Source of the DNA: Armigeres subalbatus
Lineage: Eukaryota; Arthropoda; Insecta; Diptera; Culicidae
Length of the DNA stretch: 64,000 bases
Reading direction: 5' to 3'
Assembly: GCF_024139115.2 (NCBI RefSeq)
Contig: NC_085141.1
Location: 37,020,120 to 37,084,119, forward strand
Under the pieces are notes generated by a model. That model saw nothing but the letters and a program-made list of their open reading frames with translations, was not told where the DNA came from and did no database searches. Shown piece after piece: positions 45,091 through 56,496 of this stretch; the first letter of the stretch is position 1, and the number at the start of each line of letters is the position of its first letter. The position numbers were made by a program, and so were the translations under genes.

Positions 45091-48000
45091 ATGAGTGAAA
45101 AAGTGGTGTCGTTCGCAAAGTTGAATGCTTCCAACTATGAGAATTGGAGCTTCAAAATGAAGCTGCTGATGATCAAGGATAATTGTTGGGAGGCCATCGA
45201 CAAAGCGGAGCCGGAACCCGTTACTTCAGCGTGGACAGCGAAAAATCAACTGGCCATGGCAAATGTCGGATTAGCGGTTGAGGATAGTCAGCTGATTCAC
45301 ATCCGGAAGGCCAAAACCGCCAGGGAAGCGTGGGAGAACTTGGAAAAAGTTCATGTGAAAAAGTCTCTCAGCACGAAAGTGTCTCTTATGCGGAAGATTT
45401 GCCGTCTCCGGCTGGAGCATAACGGTGACATGGAGGCACACATTGCGACGTTGTCAGATTTGGTGGAAAAATTGAATGCGTTGCAAAAGGATGCTGTTTT
45501 GGATGATCAGTGGCTGGTGGCAATCTTGTTTAGTAGTTTGCCTGAAGATTATGAAGTGTTAGTGACGGCTTTGGAAGCAAGGCCAGATGCGGATTTGACC
45601 TTCGACCTTGTGAAAGGAAAATTAATTGACGAGTGGTTGAAGAAATCTAATCGCGCGGACAGTGACAGAGGTATTGAGTCAGCTTTGCATGCTGCGGCCG
45701 GCAGAGAAGAGGTTATGTGTTACTTTTGTAAAAAGCCGGGCCACAAGAAAGCAAGCTGTGAAAAGTGGAAAAAATGGAAGGAGAATAAGAAGAAGAATAT
45801 GGCAAAGGAAGACAAATCTGGCAATAAGGCGAACAGTGTGGTGCAAAACGAAATCAAATCGAATGATTGGGCGTTCACGGCCTGTGAACTAGTTTCGGGC
45901 TTATGGATTTTGGATTCCGGTGCGACGTGCCACATTGCGAACAGTCGTGATTTTTTCGAATCATTTGATGACAGTGTCCGCGAAGATGTGAGTGTCGCGA
46001 ACGGGACGAAAGTGAGATCCGTCGGAAAAGGATCTGGAAAGTTGATAACCGTTGACAATGCGAATAACCGTCGTGTGATCACAGTTGATGATGTTTTGCT
46101 GGTGCCAGAAATGAAAGCAAACTTGCTATCAGTAAAGCGATTGGTTAGCAAGGGGTACGAAGTGAACTTTGATGCGAAAGGTGCGACTATCAGTCGAAAC
46201 GGAACTGTTGGTGTTATGGCTGAGCTGTTGAACAATTTGTTTGTACTGAAACTGCTGAATGAAAGTGTGTCGTTGGTGGCTCAGACCACTGAGTGCGTTC
46301 ATGAATGGCATAATAAACTGGGGCACAGGGACACTGATGCAGTGAAGAAGCTTCCGTTAGTGGTATCTGGGATGAAGATTAACGAGTGTAGTTGTTCTAA
46401 TGAATGTGAAGTGTGTATTCGTGGAAAAATGCATCGTGTACCGTTCCCGAAGGCGTCGATCAGCAAGTCGTTGTGCGTCATGGACCTAATCCACACGGAT
46501 ATTTGCGGTCCGATGCGGACAGCAACGTTGAGCGGGCGGCGTTACTTCCTAACTTTCATAGATGACTTCAGCAAATATACAGTTGTCTATATCCTGAAGC
46601 AGAAGTCGGAGACGCTTGACAAGCTACGTGAGTATGTGGAAATGGTAACAACCAAGTTTGGAAAGAAGCCAAAGATACTACGATCGGATAACGGCGGTGA
46701 GTACACTGGGAAAGATTTTAAGCGTTTTTTGAAACAAAATGGTATTGTTGGTCAGTTCACCGCGCCGTATTCGCCGCAACAAAACGGCACTGCGGAGCGT
46801 AAGAATCGGTATTTAGTTGAAATGGCTCGCTGTATGTTGATCCAGGCGAAGCTTGATGACCGGTTCTGGGGTGAAGCCATCGTAACGGCGAATTATCTTC
46901 AAAATCGCCTCTCTTCCCGTGCAATCCCAGTGACGCCTTATGAACGTTGGAATGGAGTAAAACCAAACCTCGGTCATTTTCACCCATTTGGCGTTGATGT
47001 GTACTGTCATATACCAGGAGTAAAGCGGGGCAAGCTAGATGAGAAGGCCAGAAAACTTAAGTTTATGGGTTATAGCGAAGTATCAAAGGCATATCGTTTG
47101 ATTGATGTTAATACTGGCAGGATAACAATTAGTCGAGACGTAAAATTCTTGCGAAGTTTCGATTCTGTGCCTAGCGAAATAAGTCAATCAACGTGTAGCG
47201 AAGTGACAGTTTCCATAACAAATGAAAGGATGGCCAACAATCCGGTGGCTTTAGAGCCATGCGATGCTGCTCCAGTGGATCCAGAGGAGGATGAAATCTG
47301 GGAGGATGCTACGCTGGCTGCCGAAGACGATATGCTGAGAAGGTCAACCAGGTCTACAAAGGGTCAACTGCTGGCCCGACATGCTTGCTCTGCGGAAGCT
47401 GTGATTCAGGAGGAGCCCAGATCCGTGAAGGAGGCGCTGTCAGGACCAGATAGCAATAACTGGAAGAAAGCAATGCTGGATGAACTGGAATCGATCAAGA
47501 GCAATGATGCCTGGGAGTTGGTCGATGCCCCACCTAACAAGCGTGTGCTAGGATGCAAGTGGATTTTTAAACTCAAGCGCACTGCTGATGAGAAGATCGT
47601 TCGTTTCAAGGCCCGACTCGTAGCGCAAGGCTACAACCAGCAGTATGGGAGCGAATATGACGAGGTCTTTGCCCCCGTTGTTCGTCAGACCACCTTCAGG
47701 ACTCTCATGTCTGTTGCGGCAAAAAGAAGGATGGTTGTACGTCAGTATGACATTAAGACGGCATTTTTGAATGGCGACCTTGAGGAGGAGTTGTTCATGC
47801 GCCAGCCTCCAGGGTGCGCTGTCAAGGGTGCCGAAGGCAAGGTCTGCCGTTTAAAGCGTAGTCTGTATGGTTTGAAACAAAGCGCTCGTTCATGGAACAT
47901 CAAGCTTCATCATGTACTGGAAGGTGATGGTTTTAAGAGGAGCGAAGCAGATCCGTGTCTGTATAGCAAGGTAGTGAACGGAAAACGCTGCTATATTCTT

Positions 48001-49277
48001 GTGTACGTTGATGATTTGATCATCGCTAGCGAAGAAGAAGCAATCATCACATCGGTTGAAAGCACACTAGCTCGTAACTTTGAGATCGTCAGTTTGGGGG
48101 AAGTTCGTAATTATGTTGGCATCGAAGTAGATCGTGATAGTGACGGTGATTTTCACATCTCGCAACGCAATTACATCGCGGATATTGTGAAATCAACAGG
48201 ATTACAGGATGCCAAATCATCTGCGATTCCCATTGATGTTGGTTACTACAAGTTGGATACCGAGGATGAACTTTGCAAGATAAGTCGGAGTATCGAAAGC
48301 TGGTCGGAAAATTGTTATTCGTTGCTGTTAATAGTCGGCCTGATATTGCAGCACCTATTTCGATTCTGAGCCGAAAACTTTCGAATCCGACGCAACGTGA
48401 CTGGAACGAATTACGAAGAATTGTGCGCTACTTGAAGGGTTCAATAAACCTTAAGCTAAGATTAAGCTGTCGTGGTGATGAATCTGGTTTAGTGGGTCAC
48501 GCTGATGCAGATTGGGCGGAATGTCGGACGGATCGTAAATCTAACAGTGGATTCCTGTTCAAATTCTGTGGCGGCACCATATCATGGACATGTCGCAAGC
48601 AGAGCTGTGTGTCCTTATCAACTGCGGAGGCCGAGTTCGTCGCCTTGTCAGAGGCATCTCAAGAAGCGATCTGGCTTCAGCGACTTCTACGCGATTTAGG
48701 TGAGGATATCCAAACTGTTCAGCTGTTCGAAGACAACCAGTCTTGTTTGAAAATGTTGCAGTCTGAAAAGTTTAGCAACAGAACCAAACACATCGATACG
48801 AGATACAATTTTATTAAGGATTTATGTCAATCTAAAGGTTGGTATCGTGTTCAAAAGAAATTTCTTTTTCTATCTCAATCACATGTTAAATTCCGTTCAC
48901 TGAATCGGAAAAGTAAAGAATCGAAACAAAATTCTTACAGCAGTATCCACATGAAAAGAACAAAAAACAAAATTGGCTTTTGTAAGGTTCCCACGCAAAG
49001 TAATGGGAGCTGTCACTTTACTTTCGGAAAAATATTCTGCTCGATTGTTCCGTAAGTAAAAGTGACAATTTGTTCCATGCAGATCAGTTGTCAAAATTCC
49101 TCTTGGTAATATTGAACAAAATTCCGTAACCTCTCTACTTTTTAAGTCGATACTGGCCTTAAAGCGATCAAGTATTTGTACTGCCCAACGGAGATAATGG
49201 TAGCCGATCTGCTCACCAAGCCGGTGGCTCGTATTCGTATTGGTCAACTTCGACGACTAAGTGGATTGGAGGACTAA
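45091..49277 (+). pseudogene. Copia Gag-Pol polyprotein, disrupted
   Basis: Start MSEKVVSFAKLNASNYENW at 45091 (upstream residues in the frame come from the leader). Order: Gag; zinc knuckle CYFCKKPGHKKASC (about residue 210); aspartic protease DSGA (275); integrase HHCC (from 404) and DDE residues in HTDICGPM and DNGGEY (about 470-533); RT with YVDDL (972); RNase H with GHADADW and STAEAEF. Two lesions: a one-base deletion in a T run at 48271-48274 puts RNase H in another frame, and a MITE at 48836-49159 splits its end (VADLLTKP). Protease-integrase-RT order defines Ty1/copia. Otherwise open from end to end. Confidence 0.92.
48836..49159. mobile_element. 324-bp MITE inside copia RNase H
   Basis: TAA on both sides (48833-48835 and 49160-49162). 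Ends AGGTTGGTATCG and CGATACTGGCCT are imperfect inverted copies. Removal with one TAA keeps the coding frame of the host element. 3-bp TAA fits Harbinger-like enzymes. Confidence 0.78.
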
Positions 49278-49298
49278 AATGCCGATGTTGAGGAGGAG

Positions 49299-49552
49299 TG
49301 TAGATGTACTGGCAACACGGCCACATCACATTAGAAACATAATTAAACTCTTTTGTTGTTAAAATTACTTAACAGTGTATTTTTTGATTTTTCATATCCC
49401 CCAACCCTACTCTGTAACTTTCTCTCAATAAGTACAGTTCTAATAAAGAGACGTGTTCGATACAAGCTCCGCGTTATAGTCGGCTTTTATTTCCTGGTTC
49501 CAAGAATCCATTCCGTATCCGTTCGTTTCGAGTCTACCTGGTTCCTCCAAAA
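49299..49552 (+). repeat. Copia 3' LTR
   Basis: Same 254-bp sequence as 44731-44984, followed by the target duplication GTTCC and the resumed minisatellite. Confidence 0.9.
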
Positions 49553-51005
49553 GTTCCTCCGCGAATTCCTCTGATAATTTCTCCGGAAATTTCTATAGAA
49601 AATCCCCCGGGAGTTCCTCCGGAAATTACTCTGGGAGTTCCTCCAGGAGTTCCATTTCAGAAAACCACCCGGAAAAACGGTCAGCGAAACTCCCGGAGGG
49701 ATTCTCGTAGAAACTGCTGGTGGATCTCCCGGAGGAATTCCCGAAGGAACTGCCGGAGGAGCTCCCGTAAGATCTCCCGTAAGAACTCCCGGAGGAATCT
49801 CAGGAGGAACTCCTAGAAGAATTCCTAGAGGACCTCCCGGATGAGCTCCCAGAGAAACTATCGGAAGAACTTCGGGAGGAATTTCCAGCTTAATTTCTGA
49901 AGAAAGCCTAAATGATTTCCTGGAAAAGCCTGAATAATTTCCTGGAATAGCTTCTGGTGGAACTCCCGGAGGAATTTCCGGAGAAACTCCCGGATGAATT
50001 GCTGGTGGAATTCCCGGAGGAACTTTCGAAGGAATTTTCTGGAAGAATTTCTGAAGAAACTCCCGGGAGAATTTGCAAGGGAACCCCGGGGAATCTACCA
50101 GAAGCATTCTCGGAAACAAGAGAATTCGTCTTATAGACAAATCTCGTCTAGCTGAAACCTTTGTTGGGGTTTGTAGCTGGACCATCATCATCATCAGAGG
50201 ACCTCCCGGAGAATTCCCTGAGGAGCTCGCAGAGAAATTCTCGGAGGAGCTTCTAGTGGAAAATCTATATAAATTTCTGAAGAAGCCTAAATAAATTCCA
50301 ATTCTGCCGAAATTCCCGGAAGAATTTTTAGAGGAACTGCCGATAGAACTACCGGAATAATTCTCGAAGGAAATCCTAGAGAAATTCTTGGTGGAAATTC
50401 CGGTGGAACTCCTGGAAGAATTGCAGGAGGAATTTTCGGAGAAACTCCTGGAGGATCTCCCAGTGGAAATCTTGAAGTTTCCACCGGAATTCTTTCAGGG
50501 TTTCATTGCGAATTAATCTAGGAATTCCTCCGAAAATTCCATTGTTGATTTCATTTTCGGTATAATTTCTGTATAAATTTCTGGTGGATTTCCTGGAGAA
50601 ATTCTTTGAAATTTTCACAAGAAATTATTCGAAACAATTCACGGAAAATTTTATGGAATTTACACAAGAAATTCGAAGATTTTTCGTGAAATTCTCAGGA
50701 ATGTTTACTGGCAATTTTGCGGAATTTTCACTGAATATTCTTATTCTTAAAAATTATGGGAAACAGCACGAAATTATTTGAATTATTGCAGGGAATTCTG
50801 CAGAACTTATAAAAAAGTTCGTGAAGATTTTCTTGGAGTAAATAATGGTGGAATTATCGGATCAATTCCCGATAAAATTTATGGTGGAATTCATGAAGAC
50901 ACTGCCGAAGAAGTTGCTGGAGGCATTCCTAAAGAATCCCTGATAGAATTTCGGATAGAATGCCAGGAGCAATTGTCGAAGGAATTCCTGGAGAAAGCTT
51001 GCATA
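49553..51005. repeat. Third fold-back array, right part
   Basis: Forward units to about 49670, then reversed (GGAACTCCCGGAGGAATT) to about 51005. Continues the array cut by copia at 44730. Confidence 0.75.
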
Positions 51006-51089
51006 TTGATTTTTCTGCCAATTTTATAATAAATATTCTATTCTAGGTTCTAGTTTTCTTAAACTTATGGAAGAATGCAGGATTTTTAT

Positions 51090-51360
51090 AATAATTCTAG
51101 ATTGCTTTGAGAATAGGTCGTATGTGCGAAAGAGAGATTCTCTTTGATCGCGCTCTCTTTCGCTAATATATCGGCTAGTTTTGCATTTTTTGCTACATTT
51201 CCACTTCAGCATGATAGACAAAGCTATCGTCTTTGGTTATCTGCCAAAAAAATCAAAGTAAACTTTTGTATAGTTTTGTAATAATCGAAAGAGAATAGAT
51301 CCAAAGAGAGACTCTCTTTTGCACATACGACCTATTCTCAAAGCACTCTAGAATTGTTAT
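51090..51360. mobile_element. 270-bp MITE, ~55-bp TIRs
   Basis: TTGCTTTGAGAATAGGTCGT at the left is reversed at the right as ACGACCTATTCTCAAAGCA. The AAAGAGAG-rich part also pairs. Confidence 0.8.
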
Positions 51361-51824
51361 AGCCGATTTTATATTCTTTCTGAATTCTAAGTTTGTTAAT
51401 ATTTTTCTCACTTTTTTTAAAAATATCTGATGAGCAATAAATCACGCATTTTTAAATCCATTATTGTTTCGATTTGGTTTGGATTTGGTTTCATATGTTA
51501 ATATTCATGTGTTTTTATAAAACTACTACGATTTAGAAAACCAAAAAAGTTGCCCTCCCCCTTCTCGAAATCCTGGCTACGCCCATGAACAGAAACCTGT
51601 TTAACTGTACTATGCCAGAATATAGTCGAGGTGAATTCAAAAGATCATCAATATAAACATATTTCAGTTATGACTACACTGAAAAGAATATCATAGTAAC
51701 GCATACCATACTGAGGGTGAAAATAAAAACATTTTACCAGTAAATCTCGGTAGAACGCGAATCGCGATGGAAAATACTATGTTTGCTGTAAAACTGACCA
51801 TGCGTTTCTCGGTAGAGGATCATA

Positions 51825-52022
51825 AAAAGATATTTTAGTTACTAGATAAAGATTGTCGCTGTCGTCGCTGTCCGGAACATCTTTTGCTGGCGAGGATAGG
51901 GGAGCTAAATGTCAAAGAAGGAAAATCCATACGATTTGACAGGTATGTACCACACATGTTTCGGACAGCAGAACAAAGGGAACAGTAGCGACAATCTTTA
52001 TCTAGTAACTAAAATATCTTTT
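51825..52022. mobile_element. 198-bp MITE, 8-bp TSD
   Basis: AAAAGATATTTTAGTTACTA starts and its reverse complement ends it. GGATCATA flanks both sides (51817-51824 and 52023-52030). It sits inside the outer element of 42597-53195. Confidence 0.88.
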
Positions 52023-52061
52023 GGATCATAGCATGGTTGACCAATTCCGTTGTCGCTGTTA

Positions 52062-52228
52062 AGGCTACCTTACACCTCGGGAAAATTTTCCGCCGGATAT
52101 TGGTCCCCGTGCATTTTAAATGAGGCCGGGATTTTGATTTTCCGTGCCCAAATCCCGAAAACATCGCATATGTGAAAACACATGGGGAAAAAATCCGCGA
52201 ACCAAATTGCCAAGGTGTGAGGCTACCT
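52062..52228. mobile_element. 167-bp MITE, TTA target
   Basis: AGGCTACCTTACACCTCGG and the complement of the right end (AGGTAGCCTCACACCTTGG) match except for a few bases. TTA on both sides. A lone terminus is at 27054. Confidence 0.78.
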
Positions 52229-52229
52229 T

Positions 52230-53060
52230 TACTATGCACGATATAATATGAGCATGGTAAAATCAACTGGGAAAAATAGTTCTCATAGTAATGGGGGTTT
52301 TCTTCTTTCTCAATAATGAATAAAACATGACATACAGATTTTAACTATATAACAACTATATGTATTTTATTATACGCTAGACATTATGAAGCGGTGGTTC
52401 ACATATTAGAAGTGTAGAAAAAGATGCCAGTGCAGGGTAGAAATGCATTCAAATAGAAGGTGAACTGCATAAATCATAAACATGGATATCGCACGACAAC
52501 AGAAATTATTTTGTCATACCAATGTGCACATTTTAACTGTAATCACTAATATCAGCAACAAATCTCATTAAATATATATTTTCCTTTTCGTGGGGGAGCA
52601 AAACAATCCTGCTGGAACTGGCGACATTGCCGGCCAGCACTGCGTTGAACCTATCACCAGCCAGATCACCAGTGTCGTGCGAAATTCATATCCATTCGCC
52701 ATGTTTGCCGTTCGTTTTCTTGGAATGAACAAGTTGAAAGTTTCTGCGCATTCTGCACTCGCAATCTACAAATTTTCAAATGAACATCGCATTAATACTT
52801 CATATTGATTAAACCCTTGATAAAATATAGCTTACCAGACAAATTTTGATCCGAATTTATCCTAATCGCAAACAAAAATTAATAAATAACAAAGCAGATG
52901 TGTTTACGGCAGTGACTTGTTCCGGGTGAAATGAACTATGGGATGATATTAAACAGGATTGCAGTGGCTTTAACAATGAATAGTCATGGTAGCATGGTAA
53001 AATAATAATTTTGTTTACAAAATTCGTAGTTGTGATAACTATGGTTCATGATAGTTGGTT
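52230..53060. other. Body of the outer element, no gene
   Basis: AT-rich sequence between nested MITEs and right terminal repeat. The short frame at 52590-52808 has no recognisable features. Confidence 0.5.
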
Positions 53061-53257
53061 CGCTTTCATTACATAGTAGTCATAACTGAAATATGTTTAT
53101 ATTGATGATCTTTTGAGTTCACCTCGACTATATTCTGGCATAGTAAAGTTAAACAGGTTTCTGTTGATGTATTTACTACAGGATTATTATCAGTGTAGGC
53201 ATTAGCAAAAGTTATTAACAGCTTATAGGCATTCAAATGCTAATATATGGTTCCTAT

Positions 53258-53662
53258 TAGAGGCCTGAATAAGAGAAACGCGGATAGAAAATACGATACT
53301 GCCAACACTGCATTCAATCTTCTTCATCAAAGAACAACACATGAAAAGGAAGAAATGGTTTATGTAGATAAAATCTCACAATCCGCTATTTTATGTGTCC
53401 ACATCACATAACAATAGAATCCAATAAACTATGGAATTTCATTTCATAATCTATAATTGACTTGCATATATTATGGCAAACTAATGTAAAATACATTCAA
53501 TTTTGTTTATTGAAAAAATGGCATAAAATCGAATTTGGCCGTTTTCAGTATTTGAGCCAACATTTTGGCTGCTTGACAGGTCTCCTGCTCGATTGGCTGC
53601 TGTTTTTTGACGGTTCGATTGGCGGCACATACCTATCCGCGTTTCTCTTATTCAGGCCTCTA
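53258..53662. mobile_element. 405-bp hAT-type MITE
   Basis: TIRs TAGAGGCCTGAATAAGAG (with AAACGCGGATAG inside) fit the hAT YARNG end rule. GTTCCTAT flanks both sides (53250-53257, 53663-53670), the 8-bp duplication of hAT. Confidence 0.85.
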
Positions 53663-53670
53663 GTTCCTAT

Positions 53671-54353
53671 TAAGTTTAAAACAGTGCTTAATGGTTACCT
53701 TGGTTATTGCATCACAGTTGAAATGGTCCGGCATTGCAAATCGAACAATATTCAATAGTGAAATTGAAATGAAATAAATGATGTGCAGAAAGATGTTTTA
53801 GGATCATAATTACATGCCCATAATAGCTGGTATTATTTTTACAAATGATTAACATTTATGCATAAAAACACGAAAAGTGTGTAAAACTTAACCTTTTTAC
53901 TCCTTACTCCTACTCCTAAATTTTACTCCTTTTGTGCGTAGTGCCAATCTCCCACAAAAGAGTGTATTTCTGCCCAAAAGAGCATACTTTCAGCTGTGCG
54001 TGTGTGCGAAAAGTGTTGATATTCCTTGATATCAAGAATATTCAAGAAGTCTAGAATGTTTCAAAACACATAAATAAGTTCCAAAATGCCTTGAAAAAAC
54101 CATAAAGCTTATTTAAAACATATAGCGGCATGTAACACTCGTTAAAAGTTACATATTTTCTGTGATTTCCATAATCAACATTCACACCGAAAAAAAACAA
54201 CCAACATTATTTTCCGTGCATCAAGTGATTTGACGTTTGCGGAACAACTTTCCGACGGTCGACCGTCGGACCCTCGTTCGAATTTTTGTATCTTCTCGCA
54301 ATAACTAATTTTATTTCGTCTTCACTAGACCACGGCTGAATGCAAAAAGAAGG
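53671..54353. other. No gene recognised
   Basis: AT-rich; contains ACTCCTTACTCCTACTCC near 53900 and nothing else of note. Confidence 0.5.
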
Positions 54354-54500
54354 CTCAGGGGCAAGCCAGAGTTAACGCGACGTGCGATGCGACGCGACGC
54401 GACAGTGCAATTTGACAGCCTGTTGATAATGATTGTTATTCTTTTACGTGAGTCGCGTCGCTTCGCATCGCTCGTCGCGTTTACTCTGGCATGCCCCTCA
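54354..54500. mobile_element. 147-bp GC-rich hairpin MITE
   Basis: Arms of about 48 bp: CAGGGGCAAGCCAGAG, then AACGCGACG and repeated GCGACGCGAC, against GTCGCGTCGCTTCGCATCGC and CTCTGGCATGCCCCTC. Much GC-richer than its surroundings. Confidence 0.75.
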
Positions 54501-54517
54501 AGCAACACGCAGGTTGC

Positions 54518-54806
54518 TTATCACAGCAAAAAATAATGTAATATCCTTCAACGTAATCAAAGCAATGTACTGAAAAATCGATGTAACGTCGGAATTTGTA
54601 TGCATATTATCATCCATTTCGATGTGATATTACATCACCTGGATATTACACAGAAATCAGATTCACCAAATTTCACTACATTGCAGCTGTGTAATATTCA
54701 ATTGTTGAAACGGTGAATATCACACAGAATCAGATGCAACCCTTTGGTTCTATTTAATTTGTGTCATATTACACAAATCGGACGTAATATTATGTTTGAT
54801 GATTAT
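54518..54806. mobile_element. MITE-like TTACACAGCAAAAAA family element
   Basis: Starts near CACAGCAAAAAATAATGTAA and ends near TAATATTATGTTTGATGATT, loosely inverted. Contains several ATATTACAC words. Related sequence at 62330-62525. Its right end forms the last codons of the five-exon gene. Confidence 0.5.
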
Positions 54807-55863
54807 AGTGCTGTCCAATGAACAGCTCGAAGTAGCTCGGAGTAACTCATCGGATAACCCATCGGATGCATCGGTTTGTAGCGTGTGAAATTCTAGAATT
54901 GAATTGTGCTGTATTGCCGAGTAATTTTGTAATTGTGACGCAAGCACTGAAATAACCGATAATACGATTATTTAGTCTTGTTGAATCTAGCAAAGACTTA
55001 CCATTATTTCCTGTACTACAAGAATGCTCATGTGCCTCTGGAGGATGCTCTTCCATATGGAGCACCTCTTCATTAATCGAGTGAGACGTTTCGCTTAGAC
55101 TGGACTGAATTGGTGAAGAGAAATTAACGAGTTTTGACTTGTGAGATTCTGATGAAGGAATTGTGACAGTCGGATGTTTATGGGCATAAGGTGAACATGT
55201 TCGTGGCGCACGGGATGTGTGTGTGATTTGTGTGTTCGAAACAAATTGTCTGAACTGTGACCCAAACGAGCCAGATGCAAAATCTGTAACAAAATATTAA
55301 ATTAATCGTTTTTTTTCGTTCGAAAGTGAATTAAAACTTACCACTGCTTTCTGTAAAAGAGTGCTTATTTGCATTAGATGCATCGGTGTGTTGTGCGCGG
55401 AATTTACGTGGATTGTATCCGGGGATAATAGATGAAAATTTATGTGCAACGTTCGAAACCCCTTGTGATCGGTGAAATGTTTTTTGTCGTTTAAGTTTGA
55501 CGTCCGTGGCACACTGTGGCTCGGTTACGGAATCTGTTGCAAAATAGTCAAATTCGATTTAATATAACAATTTAACTTAATTTGTGTGGCTCTAAACTAC
55601 CGTTCTTCTCTGTGATAGGACGTTGTGGTGTATCGGGTGCAAATAAATATGACGCTCGATAATGTGAACTGGAAGCATTGCCGTACAGCGCATGGGATGT
55701 TTGCTGGGTATTGACCTGTTTGCTCGCCACAAATTCCCTGAACTGGGATCCGAACGATCCAGATGCAGATACTACGATAATGTAAATGAAATAGATGGAC
55801 TACAATATATTATAATGGATTATTAAATTTACCTTGCTTTACGAACATATTTGTATTTTCCAT
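54750..55863 (-). CDS. Five-exon gene, 290-aa protein of unknown function
   Basis: Exons on the minus strand: 55863-55833, 55771-55601, 55533-55342, 55283-55002, 54946-54750. Introns are 61, 67, 58 and 55 nt, all GT..AG (three GTAAGT/GTAAAT, one GTAGTT; acceptors TCGTAG, CAACAG, TTACAG, TTTCAG). Every internal exon is symmetric, phase 1-1, and the join is open for 290 codons. Start MENTNMFVKQ is the first ATG after an in-frame TAA. Residues 13-25 (ASGSFGSQFREFV) and the start of exon 4 (ASGSFGSQFRQFV) are the same motif, so exon 2 and 4 share ancestry. Between the two motifs most base changes are silent, which points to protein-level selection. Rich in Ser, Thr, His and Gln; exon 3 has KLKRQK; no domain recognised. 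The last ~20 residues come from a MITE. Could be a host gene or part of an unknown transposon. Confidence 0.75.
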
Positions 55864-56496
55864 ATTGTAAAAAGCTGCTGGGTTTGTAGCGTTGTTTGCG
55901 TTCTTTGAACATTAATATTTGCAAGTTGCTAGCGATACTGATGTACACTTCGTTCGACTTAACAAACCTTTATCAAGTTTCGTCAAATTTTGCGACTTAC
56001 GACGTTGTGTTCACTTTTGACGAAACCGTAAAGCGTTATGAGTGTTACATCAGTCCTTCATTGACAAAACGACTAATGTAACGATTGTTCAATTTTTAAC
56101 AGTTTGCTGATTCAGTCATTTTTTCGTTTCAAAATCTAGAGCAGCCTTAATAAATATATCAGATTTTTTTCATTGGCACGCATTAAGGAGCATGGAAGGC
56201 ATCATACTGTGGCAAAATCTCATTTTTGTTTACAATGTTACATACGACCTTTTGAAAATTTAGTCTTGAGTTGTTCCCGTCCTGCTCGTTCTTTCTTGTA
56301 AACAAATGGGCATGAGCAGGACAGGGAGAAACTTCGAGCTACTTCAAGCTCTCATTGGACAGCATTTATATAATTCTCAATCTAGCAACACTTTTGACTT
56401 TCCGTTTGCGCATATCGTTGTCGGTCTTGTCGGTGCTGTCTGGAAAGGAACCATTTTGTTTGATAGCAAACGAAAATTGTTTTATTATTAAAATTA
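55864..56496. other. Space between two divergent gene models
   Basis: Presumed promoter region of the five-exon gene. 56238-56275 has AAAATTTAGTCTTGAGTT, like the end of the palindromic MITE at 6887. 56335-56368 repeats about 30 bp of exon 5 (CGAGCTACTTC..TCATTGGACAGC). Confidence 0.5.

Larger units (their letters stand above)
44731..49552 (+). mobile_element. Ty1/copia LTR retrotransposon, full length
   Basis: LTRs 44731-44984 and 49299-49552, 254 bp each and identical as far as I can read. GTTCC target duplication on both sides (44726-44730 and 49553-49557). Primer site follows the 5' LTR; polypurine TTGAGGAGGAG precedes the 3' LTR. One long gag-pol frame with a single-base deletion and a 324-bp MITE insertion. 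Identical LTRs mean a recent insertion. Confidence 0.93.
43013..51587. mobile_element. 8.6-kb composite element with hAT-like 8-bp TSD
   Basis: CATGGGCGTAGCCA begins and TGGCTACGCCCATG ends it. AACAGAAA lies on both sides (43005-43012 and 51588-51595), an 8-bp duplication as hAT transposases make. The same host sequence continues across when one copy is removed. Content: a fold-back minisatellite interrupted by a full copia element. Without copia it is about 3.75 kb. No transposase gene, so moved in trans. Confidence 0.85.
42597..53195. mobile_element. Outer DNA element with ~100-bp TIRs, heavily nested
   Basis: The left end (CATTGATAATTA, interrupted, then TCCTGTAGAAAAAACATCAA) and the right end are inverted copies, and the inner 51588-51675 pairs with 53085-53165 (TATGCCAGAATATAGTCGAG). 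Stripped of its insertions it would be about 1.3 kb. No transposase. Target duplication not seen with confidence. Confidence 0.75.

Noticed and set aside
45720..46235. Minus-strand ORFs inside copia
   Set aside because: Shadows of the gag-pol frame.
52590..52808. 72-aa ORF in the outer element
   Set aside because: No similarity and AT-rich; consistent with chance.
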